The notes beneath the pieces are model-generated. The model worked only from the letters and a program-made list of their open reading frames with translations. It searched no databases and had not been told where the DNA came from. DNA of 64,000 nucleotides from Cavia porcellus (taxonomy: Eukaryota > Chordata > Mammalia > Rodentia > Caviidae). Position numbers and translations under genes: made by a program. Shown here piece by piece: positions 25,892 through 40,242 of the stretch (position 1 is its first letter; every line of letters starts with the position of its first letter). The stretch spans positions 1,612,001 through 1,676,000 of the forward strand of contig NW_026947546.1 of assembly GCF_034190915.1 (NCBI RefSeq). The letters run 5' to 3'.

Positions 25892-28766
25892 CACAAACCA
25901 TAACCCAAAATCTAAACCTAACCCTAACCTAAATCCTAACCCTAACCCTAACCCTAACCCATAACAATAACCCTAACCCTAACCGTAACCCTAACCCTAA
26001 CACTAACTTCTAACCTTAACCCTAACCCTAATCATAACCCTAAGACTAAATCTCACCCTAAACAATAACACTAACCCTAAACGTAACCCTAACCCTAAAC
26101 CTAAACCATATCATAACCCTAAACCTAACACTAAACCTAACCCAAAACCTAACCCTAAAACGAAACCTAATCCTAAAACCTAACCCTAACCCTAACACTA
26201 AGCCTAACTCTAAAACTAACCATAACCCTAACCTTAACCTTAACTCTAAACCCAACCCTATCCCTAAACCTGACCCTAAACCTAAACCTAATCTAACCCT
26301 AACCCTAACCATAACCCTAAACTTTACCTTTACCCTAAACTCTAACCCTAATGCTAACCCTAACCCTAATCTGTAACTCTAAAAGATAACAACAAACCTA
26401 AACCTAAACCGAACTCTAAACCTAAACCTAACCTTAACCCTAACCATAACGCTAACCCTAACTGTAACCCTAGTTTTAACCCTAAGCTGAATACTAACAC
26501 TAATCCATAACCCTAACCTTAACCCTTACCATAACCCTAACACTAAATGTAAAACTAGCCCCTAACCCTAACACTAACCCTATCCGTAATCCCTAACTCT
26601 AATCCTAACCCTAACACTAAAACTAGCCGTAACCCTAAATGTAACACCAACACCGAACGTAACCCTAAACATCACTTTAACCATATCCTTAACACCTATC
26701 CCCTAACCCTAACCCAAACCCTAAACCTAACCATAACCCTAACACTAACACTAATGCTAAACCTAAACCCTAACCATAACCCTCACCCTAACGCTAACCC
26801 AAAACCTACCTCTAATCCCTATCCTAAACCTAACCCTAACCCTAACCCTAAACCTCACACTAACCCTAAACCTAAACCTAACCCTAAACCTAACCTTAAC
26901 CCTAACCCTAACCCTAACCGTAACCCTAACACTCACCCTAACCCTATCCCTAATCGCTAACCCTAACCATAACCATAACCCAAACACTAACACCAAAACC
27001 CTAACCCTAATCATAACACAAAACCTCACTGTAACCCTAACCCTAACCCTAGCTCTAATCCTAACCTTCTAGCCCTGACACTAGCCCTAATCCTAACCCT
27101 AACCCTAACACCTAACCCTAAACCTAACATCTAACCCTAACCCTAACCCTATCCCTAACCGTAAACCTATCAATAAACTAAAGCCTAGCCCTAAAACTAT
27201 CCCTAAAGCTAATCCTAGAACTGAGCCTAACGCTAACTCTAACTGTAAACTTAAAACTAATCCATAACCATAACCCTAACCAAAACCCTAAAACTCACTC
27301 TAACACTATCCCTAATCCCTAACCCTAACCCTAACCCTAACACAGACACTAACACCGAAACTCTAACCCTAAACCTAACCCGAACCCTAATCCTAAACTT
27401 AACCCTAAGCGTAACCCTAAGCTTTACCTTAACCCTAAAACTAACACGAACCCAAATTCATAACCCTAAACCTAACTCTAAACCTAACCCTAATCCCTAA
27501 CCCTAACGATAAGCCTAAACCTAACCCTAAACCTAAACCCTATCCCTAATCGATAACCCTAACTATAACCATAACCGAAACACTAACTCCAAAACCCTAA
27601 CCCTAATCATAACACAACCCTAGCTCTAATCCTAACCTTCTAACTCTAACCCTAACCCTAATATTAAACCGAACCCTAACACTAACACCTACCCCTAACC
27701 CTAACCCCTAACCCTAACCCTAACCCTATCCCTAACCGTAAACCTAATGCTAACCCTATCCCTAACCCTAAACCTATCAATAAACCGAACCCTAGCCCTA
27801 AAACTATCCCTAACCCTAATCCTAGAACTGAGCCTAAAACTAACTCTAACTGTAAACGTAACAGTAATCCATAACCCTAACCCTAACACTACCCCTAAAC
27901 TCACTCTAACACTGTCCCTAATTCCTAACTCTAACTCTAATCCTAACGCAAACAGTAACCCCGAAACCCTAACCCTAAACCTAACCCTAACATTAATCCT
28001 AATCTTCTAACCCTAACCCTAACCCTAGCCCTTACCCTAACGCTAAAACTAATCCTAACCCGAAACCCTAACCCTAACCCGAAGCCTAACACTAACACCT
28101 AACCCTAACCATAACCCTATCATTAAATCTAAACTTAATGCTAACCCTGTCCCTAACCCTAACCCAGACAATAAACCTAACCCTAAACCTAAAACTATCC
28201 CTAACCCTAATCATAATACTGAGCCTAACACTAACCCTAAGCCTAACCCTAACCCTAAGTTCTAACTCTAACCCTAACCAAAACAGTAACCCTAGTCCAT
28301 AACCCTAACATTAACCTTTACAATAACCCTAACCCTAACCGTAACACTAACCCCTAAGCCTGACCCTAACCTTATCCCTAATCCCTAAGCCTAGCTCTGA
28401 CAATAACACTAACCATAACCATAACCCTAAACATAACTGTAAACCTAACCCTAACCATAACCATATTCTTATCACCTAACCCATAACCCTAACCAAAACC
28501 CGAACCCTAAACATAACCCTAAACCTAATAGTAACCCTGAACCTATCAGTCTTCCGAAGCCTAACCCTGACCCTATCCCTAACACCTAAACCCGAAACCT
28601 AACCCTAACCTGCCCCTAACCCTAACCTTAAACGTAACCGTAAACCTAACCCTAACCCTAACCCTAACCCTAACCATTACCCTAACACTAACACTAATCC
28701 TAAACTCTAACCCTAACACTTACCCAAACCCTAACCCTAAACTGTAAAACCAAACCCTAACCCTAA
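25892..28766 (+). repeat. HOR unit 10, type A (2875 bp; I=4, II=4)
   Basis: Type A tags. Private variants include AACAACAAACC near 26389 and AAAGCTAATCC near 27205. It shares AACACTACCCC near 27886 with unit 11, and GCTCTGACAATAAC near 28393 with the tail of unit 11. Confidence 0.95.
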
Positions 28767-31629
28767 CACAAACCATAACCCAAAATCTAAACCTAACCCT
28801 AACCTAAATCCTAACCCTAACCCTAACCCTAACCCATAACAATAACCCTGACCCTAACCGTAACCCTAACCCTAACACTAACTTCTAACCTTAACCCTAA
28901 CCCTAATCATAACCCTAAGACTAAATCTCACCCTAAACAATAACACTAACCCTAAACGTAACCCTAACCCTAAACCTAAACCATATCATAACCCTAAACC
29001 TAACACTAAACCTAACCCAAAACCTAACCCTAAAACGAAACCTAATCCTAAAACCTAACCCTAACCCTAACACTAAGCCTAACTCTAAAACTAACCATAA
29101 CCCTAACCTTAACCTTAACTCTAAACCCAACCCTATCCCTAAACCTGACCCTAAACCTAAACCTAATCTAACCCTAACCCTAACCATAACCCTAAACTTT
29201 ACCTTTACCCTAAACTCTAACCCTAATGCTAACCCTAACCCTAATCTCTAACTCTAAAAGATAACAATAAACCTAACCCTAAACCGAACTCTAAACCTAA
29301 ACCTAACCTTAACCCTAACCATAACGCTAACCCTAACTGTAACCCTAGTTTTAACCCTAAGCTGAATACTAACACTAATCCATAACCCTAACCTTAACCC
29401 TTACCATAACCCTAACACTAAATGTAAAACTAGCCCCTAACCCTAACACTAACCCTATCCGTAATCCCTAACCCTAATCCTAACCCTAACACTAAAACTA
29501 GCCGTAACCCTAAATGTAACACCAACACCGAACGTAACCCTAAACATCACTTTAACCATATCCTTAACACCTATCCCCTAACCCTAACCCAAACCCTAAA
29601 CCTAACCATAACCCTAACACTAACACTAATGCTAAACCTAAACCCTAACCATAACCCTCACCCTAACGCTAACCCAAAACCTACCTCTAATCCCTATCCT
29701 AAACCTAACCCTAACCCTAACCCTAAACCTCACACTAACCCTAAACCTAAACCTAACCCTAAACCTAACCTTAACCCTAACCCTAACCCTAACGGTAACC
29801 CTAACACTCACCCTAACCCTATCCCTAATCGCTAACCCTAACCATAACCATAACCCAAACACTAACACCAAAACCCTAACCCTAATCATAACACAAAACC
29901 TCACTGTAACCCTAACCCTAACCCTAGCTCTAATCCTAACCTTCTAGCCCTGACACTAGCCCTAATCCTAACCCTAACCCTAACACCTAACCCTAACCCT
30001 AACATCTAACCCTAACCCTAACCCTATCTCTAACCGTAAACCTATCAATAAACTAAAGCCTAGCCCTAAAACTATCCCTAAACCTAATCCTAGAACTGAG
30101 CCTAACGCTAACTCTAACTGTAAACTTAAAACTAATCCATAACCATAACCCTAACCAAAACCCTAAAACTCACTCTAACCCTATCCCTAATCCCTAACCC
30201 TAACACAGACACTAACACCGAAACCCTAACCCTAAACCTAACCCGAACCCTAATCCTAAACTTAACCCTAACCGTAACCCTAAGCCTTACCTTAACCCTA
30301 AAACTAACACGAACCCAAATTCATAACCCTAAACCTAACTCTAAACCTAACCCTAATGCCTAACCCTAACGATAAGCCTAAACCTAACCCTAAACCTAAA
30401 CCCTATCCCTAATCGATAACCCTAACTATAACCGTAACCGAAACACTAACTCCAAAACCCTAACCCTAATCATAACACAACCCTAGCTCTAATCCTAACC
30501 TTCTAACTCTAACCCTAACCCTAATATTAAACCGAACCCTAACACTAACACCTACCCCTAACCCTAACCCCTAACCCTAACCCTAACCCTATCCCTAACC
30601 GTAAACCTAATGCTAACCCTATCCCTAACCCTAAACCTATCAATAAACCGAACCCTAGCCCTAAAACTATCCCTAACCCTAATCCTAGAACTGAGCCTAA
30701 AACTAACTCTAACTGTAAACGTAACAGTAATCCATAACCCTAACCCTAACACTACCCCTAAACTCACTCTAACACTGTCCCTAATTCCTAACTCTAACTC
30801 TAATCCTAACGCAAACAGTAACCCCGAAACCCTAACCCTAAACCTAACCCTAACATTAATCCTAATCTTCTAACCCTAACCCTAACCCTAGCCCTTACCC
30901 TAACGCTAAAACTAATCCTAACCCGAAACCCTAACCCTAACCCGAAGCCTAACACTAACACCTAACCCTAACCATAACCCTATCATTAAATCTAAACTTA
31001 ATGCTAACCCTGTCCCTAACCCTAACCCAGACAATAAACCTAACCCTAAACCTAAAACTATCCCTAACCCTAATCATAATACTGAGCCTAACACTAACCC
31101 TAAGCCTAACCCTAACCCTAAGTTCTAACTCTAACCCTAACCAAAACAGTAACCCTAGTCCATAACCCTAACATTAACCTTTACAATAACCCTAACCCTA
31201 ACCGTAACACTAACCCCTAAGCCTGACCCTAACCTTATCCCTAATCCCTAAGCCTAGCTCTGACAATAACACTAACCATAACCATAACCCTAAACATAAC
31301 TGTAAACCTAACCCTAACCATAACCATATTCTTATCACCTAACCCATAACCCTAACCAAAACCCGAACCCTAAACATAACCCTAAACCTAATAGTAACCC
31401 TGAACCTATCAGTCTTCCGAAGCCTAACCCTGACCCTATCCCTAACACCTAAACCCGAAACCTAACCCTAACCTGCCCCTAACCCTAACCTTAAACGTAA
31501 CCGTAAACCTAACCCTAACCCTAACCCTAACCCTAACCATTACCCTAACACTAACACTAATCCTAAACTCTAACCCTAACACTTACCCAAACCCTAACCC
31601 TAAACTGTAAAACCAAACCCTAACCCTAA
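28767..31629 (+). repeat. HOR unit 11, type A (2863 bp; I=2, II=4)
   Basis: Type A with AACGGTAAC near 29790. The front half is indistinguishable by eye from unit 12, at an offset of exactly 2863 bp. The back half carries AACACTACCCC near 30748 and AACATTAATCC near 30853, like unit 10. Confidence 0.95.
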
Positions 31630-34492
31630 CACAAACCATAACCCAAAATCTAAACCTAACCCTAACCTAAATCCTAACCCTAACCCTAACCCTAACCCAT
31701 AACAATAACCCTGACCCTAACCGTAACCCTAACCCTAACACTAACTTCTAACCTTAACCCTAACCCTAATCATAACCCTAAGACTAAATCTCACCCTAAA
31801 CAATAACACTAACCCTAAACGTAACCCTAACCCTAAACCTAAACCATATCATAACCCTAAACCTAACACTAAACCTAACCCAAAACCTAACCCTAAAACG
31901 AAACCTAATCCTAAAACCTAACCCTAACCCTAACACTAAGCCTAACTCTAAAACTAACCATAACCCTAACCTTAACCTTAACTCTAAACCCAACCCTATC
32001 CCTAAACCTGACCCTAAACCTAAACCTAATCTAACCCTAACCCTAACCATAACCCTAAACTTTACCTTTACCCTAAACTCTAACCCTAATGCTAACCCTA
32101 ACCCTAATCTCTAACTCTAAAAGATAACAATAAACCTAACCCTAAACCGAACTCTAAACCTAAACCTAACCTTAACCCTAACCATAACGCTAACCCTAAC
32201 TGTAACCCTAGTTTTAACCCTAAGCTGAATACTAACACTAATCCATAACCCTAACCTTAACCCTTACCATAACCCTAACACTAAATGTAAAACTAGCCCC
32301 TAACCCTAACACTAACCCTATCCGTAATCCCTAACCCTAATCCTAACCCTAACACTAAAACTAGCCGTAACCCTAAATGTAACACCAACACCGAACGTAA
32401 CCCTAAACATCACTTTAACCATATCCTTAACACCTATCCCCTAACCCTAACCCAAACCCTAAACCTAACCATAACCCTAACACTAACACTAATGCTAAAC
32501 CTAAACCCTAACCATAACCCTCACCCTAACGCTAACCCAAAACCTACCTCTAATCCCTATCCTAAACCTAACCCTAACCCTAACCCTAAACCTCACACTA
32601 ACCCTAAACCTAAACCTAACCCTAAACCTAACCTTAACCCTAACCCTAACCCTAACGGTAACCCTAACACTCACCCTAACCCTATCCCTAATCGCTAACC
32701 CTAACCATAACCATAACCCAAACACTAACACCAAAACCCTAACCCTAATCATAACACAAAACCTCACTGTAACCCTAACCCTAACCCTAGCTCTAATCCT
32801 AACCTTCTAGCCCTGACACTAGCCCTAATCCTAACCCTAACCCTAACACCTAACCCTAACCCTAACATCTAACCCTAACCCTAACCCTATCTCTAACCGT
32901 AAACCTATCAATAAACTAAAGCCTAGCCCTAAAACTATCCCTAAACCTAATCCTAGAACTGAGCCTAACGCTAACTCTAACTGTAAACTTAAAACTAATC
33001 CATAACCATAACCCTAACCAAAACCCTAAAACTCACTCTAACCCTATCCCTAATCCCTAACCCTAACACAGACACTAACACCGAAACCCTAACCCTAAAC
33101 CTAACCCGAACCCTAATCCTAAACTTAACCCTAACCGTAACCCTAAGCCTTACCTTAACCCTAAAACTAACACGAACCCAAATTCATAACCCTAAACCTA
33201 ACTCTAAACCTAACCCTAATGCCTAACCCTAACGATAAGCCTAAACCTAACCCTAAACCTAAACCCTATCCCTAATCGATAACCCTAACTATAACCGTAA
33301 CCGAAACACTAACTCCAAAACCCTAACCCTAATCATAACACAACCCTAGCTCTAATCCTAACCTTCTAACTCTAACCCTAACCCTAATATTAAACCGAAC
33401 CCTAACACTAACACCTACCCCTAACCCTAACCCCTAACCCTAACCCTAACCCTATCCCTAACCGTAAACCTAATGCTAACCCTATCCCTAACCCTAAACC
33501 TATCAATAAACCGAACCCTAGCCCTAAAACTATCCCTAACCCTAATCCTAGAACTGAGCCTAAAACTAACTCTAACTGTAAACGTAACAGTAATCCATAA
33601 CCCTAACCCTAACCCTACCCCTAAACTCACTCTAACACTGTCCCTAATTCCTAACTCTAACTCTAATCCTAACGCAAACAGTAACCCCGAAACCCTAACC
33701 CTAAACCTAACCCTAATATTAATCCTAATCTTCTAACCCTAACCCTAACCCTAGCCCTTACCCTATCGCTAAAACTAATCCTAACCCGAAACCCTAACCC
33801 TAACCCGAAGCCTAACACTAACACCTAACCCTAACCATAACCCTATCATTAAATCTAAACTTAATGCTAACCCTGTCCCTAACCCTAACCCAGACAATAA
33901 ACCTAACCCTAAACCTAAAACTATCCCTAACCCTAATCATAATACTGAGCCTAACACTAACCCTAAGCCTAACCCTAACCCTAAGTTCTAACTCTAACCC
34001 TAACCAGAACAGTAACCCTAGTCCATAACCCTAACATTAACCTTTACAATAACCCTAACCCTAACCGTAACACTAACCCCTAAGCCTGACCCTAACCTTA
34101 TCCCTAATCCCTAAGCCTAGCTCTAACAATAACACTAACCCTAACCATAACCCTAAACATAACTGTAAACCTAACCATAACCATAACCATATTCTTATCA
34201 CCTAACCCATAACCCTAACCAAAACCCGAACCCTAAACCTAACCCTACACATAATAGTAACCCTGAACCTATCAGTCTTCCGAAGCCTAACCCTGACCCT
34301 ATCCCTAACACCTAAACCCGAAACCTAACCCTAACCTGGCCCTAACCCTAACCTTAAACGTAACCGTAAACCTAACCCTAACCCTAACCCTAACCCTAAC
34401 CATTACCCTAACACTAACACTAATCCTAAACTCTAACCCTAACACTTACCCAAACCCTAACCCTAAACTGTAAAACCAAACCCTAACCATAA
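31630..34492 (+). repeat. HOR unit 12, within-type chimera (2863 bp; I=2, II=4)
   Basis: The front half matches unit 11 (AACGGTAAC, AAACCTAATCC near 32942). The back half matches unit 1 (AACCCTACCCC, AATATTAATCC near 33716, CCTATCGC near 33762, CCCTACACATAATAG near 34243). The switch lies between about 32,950 and 33,610. Private variants: CCTGGCCC near 34336 and CCATAACACAAACC near its right end. Confidence 0.93.
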
Positions 34493-37361
34493 CACAAACC
34501 ATAACCCAAAATCTAAACCTAACCCTAACCTAAATCCTAACCCTAACCCTAACCCTAACCCATAACAATAACCCTAACCCTAACCGTAACCCTAACCCTA
34601 ACACTAACTTCTAACCTTAACCCTAACCCTAATCATAACCCTAAGACTAAATCTCACCCTAAACAATAACACTAACCCTAAACGTAACCCTAACCCTAAA
34701 CCTAAACCATATCATAACCCTAAACCTAACACTAAACCTAACCCAAAACCTAACCCTAAAACGAAACCTAATCCTAAAACCTAACCCTAACCCTAACACT
34801 AAGCCTAACTCTAAAACTAACCATAACCCTAACCTTAACCTTAACTCTAAACCCAACCCTATCCCTAAACCTGACCCTAAACCTAAACCTAATCTAACCC
34901 TAACCCTAACCATAACCCTAAACTTTACCTTTACCCTAAACTCTAACCCTAATGCTAACCCTAACCCTAATCTCTAACTCTAAAAGATAACAATAAACCT
35001 AACCCTAAACCGAACTCTAAACCTAAACCTAACCCTAACCCTAACCATAACGCTAACCCTAACTGTAACCCTAGTTTTAACCCTAAGCTGAATACTAACA
35101 CTAATCCATAACCCTAACCTTAACCCTTACCATAACCCTAACACTAAATGTAAAACTAGCCCCTAACCCTAACACTAACCCTATCCGTAATCCCTAACCC
35201 TAATCCTAACCCTAACACTAAAACTAGCCGTAACCCTAAATGTAACACCAACACCGAACGTAACCCTAAACATCACTTTAACCATATCCTTAACACCTAT
35301 CCCCTAACCCTAACCCAAACCCTAAACCTAACCATAACCCTAACACTAACACTAATGCTAAACCTAAACCCTAACCATAACCCTCACCCTAACGCTAACC
35401 CAAAACCTACCTCTAATCCCTATCCTAAACCTAACCCTAACCCTAACCCTAAACCTCACACTAACCCTAAACCTAAACCTAACCCTAAACCTAACCTTAA
35501 CCCTAACCCTAACCCTAACCGTAACCCTAACACTCACCCTAACCCTATCCCTAATCGCTAACCCTAACCATAACCATAACCCAAACACTAACACCAAAAC
35601 CCTAACCCTAATCATAACACAAAACCTCACTGTAACCCTAACCCTAACCCTAGCTCTAATCCTAACCTTCTAGCCCTGACACTAGCCCTAATCCTAACCC
35701 TAACCCTAACACCTAACACTAACCCTAACACCTAACCCTAACCCTAACCCTATCCCTAACCGTAAACCTATCAATAAACTAAAGCCTAGCCCTAAAACTA
35801 TCCCTAAACCTAATCCTAGAACTGAGCCTAACGCTAACTCTAACTGTAAACTTAAAACTAATCCATAACCATAACCCTAACCAAAACCCTAAAACTCACT
35901 CTAACCCTATCCCTAATCCCTAACCCTAACACAGACACTAACACCGAAACCCTAACCCTAAACCTAACCCGAACCCTAATCCTAAACTTAACCCTAACCG
36001 TAACCCTAAGCCTTACCTTAACCCTAAAACTAACACGAACCCAAATTCATAACCCTAAACCTAACTCTAAACCTAACCCTAATCCCTAACCCTAACGATA
36101 AGCCTAAACCTAACCCTAAACCTAAACCCTATCCCTAATCGATAACCCTAACTATAACCGTAACCGAAACACTAACTCCAAAACCCTAACCCTAATCATA
36201 ACACAACCCTAGCTCTAATCCTAACCTTCTAACTCTAACCCTAACCCTAATATTAAACCGAACCCTAACACTAACACCTACCCCTAACCCTAACCCCTAA
36301 CCCTAACCCTAACCCTATCCCTAACCGTAAACCTAATGCTAACCCTATCCCTAACCCTAAACCTATCAATAAACCGAACCCTAGCCCTAAAACTATCCCT
36401 AACCCTAATCCTAGAACTGAGCCTAAAACTAACTCTAACTGTAAACGTAACAGTAATCCATAACCCTAACCCTAACCCTACCCCTAAACTCACTCTAACA
36501 CTGTCCCTAATTCCTAACTCTAACTCTAATCCTAACGCAAACAGTAACCCCGAAACCCTAACCCTAAACCTAACCCTAACATTAATCCTAATCTTCTAAC
36601 CCTAACCCTAACCCTAGCCCTTACCCTATCGCTAAAACTAATCCTAACCCGAAACCCTAACCCTAACCCGAAGCCTAACACTAACACCTAACCCTAACCA
36701 TAACCCTATCATTAAATCTAAACTTAATGCTAACCCTGTCCCTAACCCTAACCCAGACAATAAACCTAACCCTAAACCTAAAACTATCCCTAACCCTAAT
36801 CATAATACTGAGCCTAACACTAACCCTAAGCCTAACCCTAACCCTAAGTTCTAACTCTAACCCTAACCAGAACAGTAACCCTAGTCCATAACCCTAACAT
36901 TAACCTTTACAATAACCCTAACCCTAACCGTAACACTAACCCCTAAGCCTGACCCTAACCTTATCCCTAATCCCTAAGCCTAGCTCTAACAATAACACTA
37001 ACCCTAACCATAACCCTAAACATAACTGTAAACCTAACCATAACCATAACCATATTCTTATCACCTAACCCATAACCCTAACCAAAACCCGAACCCTAAA
37101 CCTAACCCTAAACATAATAGTAACCCTGAACCTATCAGTCTTCCGAAGCCTAACCCTGACCCTATCCCTAACACCTAAACCCGAAACCTAACCCTAACCT
37201 GCCCCTAACCCTAACCTTAAACGTAACCGTAAACCTAACCCTAACCCTAATCCTAACCCTAACCCTAACCATTACCCTAACACTAACACTAATCCTAAAC
37301 TCTAACCCTAACACTTACCCAAACCCTAACCCTAAACTGTAAAACCAAACCCTAACCCTAA
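34493..37361 (+). repeat. HOR unit 13, type A (2869 bp; I=2, II=5)
   Basis: Near-copy of unit 2, sharing the rare CCCTAA variant near 35036 and CACCTAACACTAACC near 35710, but it keeps the 7-mer that unit 2 lost. Site II is five hexamers with a TCCTAA interruption (near 37249). From about 36,590 rightward it joins the block repeated 17,250 bp later. Confidence 0.95.
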
Positions 37362-40242
37362 CACAAACCATAACCCAAAATCTAAACCTAACCCTAACCT
37401 AAATCCTAACCCTAACCCTAACCCTAAACCATAACAATAACCCTAACCCTAACCATAACCCTAACACTAACACTAACTTCTAACCTTAACCCTAACCCTA
37501 ATCATAACCCTAAGACTAAATCTCACCCTAAACAATAACACTAACCCTAAACGTAACCCTAACCCTAAACCTAAACCATATCATAACCCTAAACCTAACA
37601 CTAAACCTAACCCAAAACCTAACCCTAAAACTAAACCTAATCCTAAAACCTAACCCTAACCCTAACACTAAGCCTAAGTCTAAAACTAACCATAACCGTA
37701 ACCTCAACCTTAACCCCAAACCCAACCCTATCACTAAACCTGACCCTAAACCTAACCCTAATCTAACCCTAACCCTAACCATAACCCTAAACTTTACCTT
37801 TACCCTAAACTCTAACCCTAATGCTAACCCTAACCCTAATCTCTAATTCTAAAAGATAACAATAAACCTAACCCTAAACCGAACTCTAAACCTAAACCTA
37901 ACCTTAACCCTAACCATAACGCTAACCCTAACTGTAACCCTAGTTTTAACCCTAAGCTGAATACTAACACTAATCCATAACCCTAACCTTAACCCTTACC
38001 ATAACCCTAACACTAAATGTAAAACTAGCCCCTAACGCTAACACTAACCCTATCCGTAATCCCTAACCCTAATCCTAACCCTAACACTAAAACTAGCCGT
38101 AACCCTAAATGTAACACCAACACCGAACGTAACCCTAAACATAACCTTAACCATATCCTTATCACCTAACCCCTAACCCTAACCCAAACCCTAAACCTAA
38201 CCATAACCCTAACACTAACACTAATGCTAACCCTAAACCCTAACCACAACCCTCACCCTAATGCTAACCCAAAACCTACCTCTAATCCCTATCCTAAACC
38301 TAACCCTAACCCTAACCCTAAACCTCACACTAACCCTAAACCTAAACCTAACCCTAAACCTAACCTTAACCCTAACCCTAACCCTAACCGTAACCCTAAC
38401 ACTCACCCTAACCCTATCCCTAATCGCTAACCCTAACCATAACCATAACCCAAACACTAACACCAAAACCCTAACCCTAATCATAACACAAAACCTCACT
38501 GTAACCCTAACCCTAACCCTAGCTCTAATCCTAACCTTCTAGCCCTGACACTAGCCGTAATCCTAACCCTAACCCTAACACCTAACCCTAACCCTAACAC
38601 CTAACCCTAACCCTAACCCTATCCCTAACCGTAAACCTATCAATAAACTAAAGCCTAGCCCTAAAACTATCCCTAAACCTAATCCTAGAACTGAGCCTAA
38701 CGCTAACTCTAACTGTAAACTTAAAACTAATCCATAACCATAACCCTAACCAAAACCCTAAAACTCACTCTAACCCTATCCCTAATCCCTAACCCTAACC
38801 CTAACCCTAACACAGACACTAACACCGAAACCCTAACCCTAAACCTAACCCGAACCCTAATCCTAAACTTAACCCTAACCGTAACCCTAAGCCTTACCTT
38901 AACCCTAAAACTAACACGAACCCAAATTCATAACCCTAAACCTAACTCTAAACCTAACCCTAATCCCTAACCCTAACGATAAGCCTAAACCTAACCCTAA
39001 ACCTAAACCCTATCCCTAATCGATAACCCTAACTATATCCATAACCCAAACACTAACTCCAAAACCCTAACCCTAATCATAACACAACCCTAGCTCTAAT
39101 CCTAACCTTCTAACTCTAACCCTAACCCTAATATTAAACCGAACCCTAACACTAACACCTACCCCTAACCCTAACCCCTAACCCTAACCCTAACCCTATC
39201 CCTAACCGTAAACCTAATGCTAACCCTATCCCTAACCCTAAACCTATCAATAAACCGAACCCTAGCCCTAAAACTATCCCTAACCCTAATCCTAGAACTG
39301 AGCCTAAAACTAACTCTAACTGTAAACGTAACAGTAATCCATAACCCTAACCCTAACCCTACCCCTAAACTCACTCTAACACTGTCCCTAATTCCTAACT
39401 CTAACTCTAATCCTAACGCAAACAGTAACCCCGAAACCCTAACCCTAAACCTAACCCTAACATTAATCCTAATCTTCTAACCCTAACCCTAACCCTAGCC
39501 CTTACCCTAACGCTAAAACTAATCCTAACCCGAAACCCTAACCCTAACCCGAAGCCTAACACTAACACCTAACCCTAACCATAACCCTATCATTAAATCT
39601 AAACTTAATGCTAACCCTGTCCCTAACCCTAACCCAGACAATAAACCTAACCCTAAACCTAAAACTATCCCTAACCCTAATCATAATACTGAGCCTAACA
39701 CTAACCCTAAGCCTAACCCTAACCCTAAGTTCTAACTCTAACCCTAACCAGAACAGTAACCCTAGTCCATAACCCTAACATTAACCTTTACAATAACCCT
39801 AACCCTAACTGTAACACTAACCCCTAAGCCTGACCCTAACCTTATCCCTAATCCCTAAGCCTAGCTCTAACAATAACACTAACCCTAACCATAACCCTAA
39901 ACATAACTGTAAACCTAACCCTAACCATAACCATATTCTTATCACCTAACCCATAACCCTAACCAAAACCCGAACCCTAAACCTAACCCTAAACCTAATA
40001 GTAACCCTGAACCTATCAGTCTTCCGAAGCCTAACCCTGACCCTATCCCTACAACCTAAACCCGAAACCTAACCCTAACCTGCCCCTAACCCTAACCTTA
40101 AACGTAACCGTAAACCTAACCCTAACCCTAACCCTAACCCTAACCCTAACCATTACCCTAACACTAACACTAATCCTAAACTCTAATCCTAACACTTAGC
40201 CAAACCCTAACACTAAACTGTAAAACCAAACCCTAACCCTAA
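37362..40242 (+). repeat. HOR unit 14, type B (2881 bp; I=4, II=5)
   Basis: Type B with the AAACTAAACC variant near 37629 and CCTTATCACCTAAC near 38157, both shared with units 18 and 20. The tail is of the TCCCTACAACCT form. It corresponds to unit 20 in the 17,250-bp super-period. One visible difference from that partner is CTAACTGTAAC near 39805. Confidence 0.95.
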
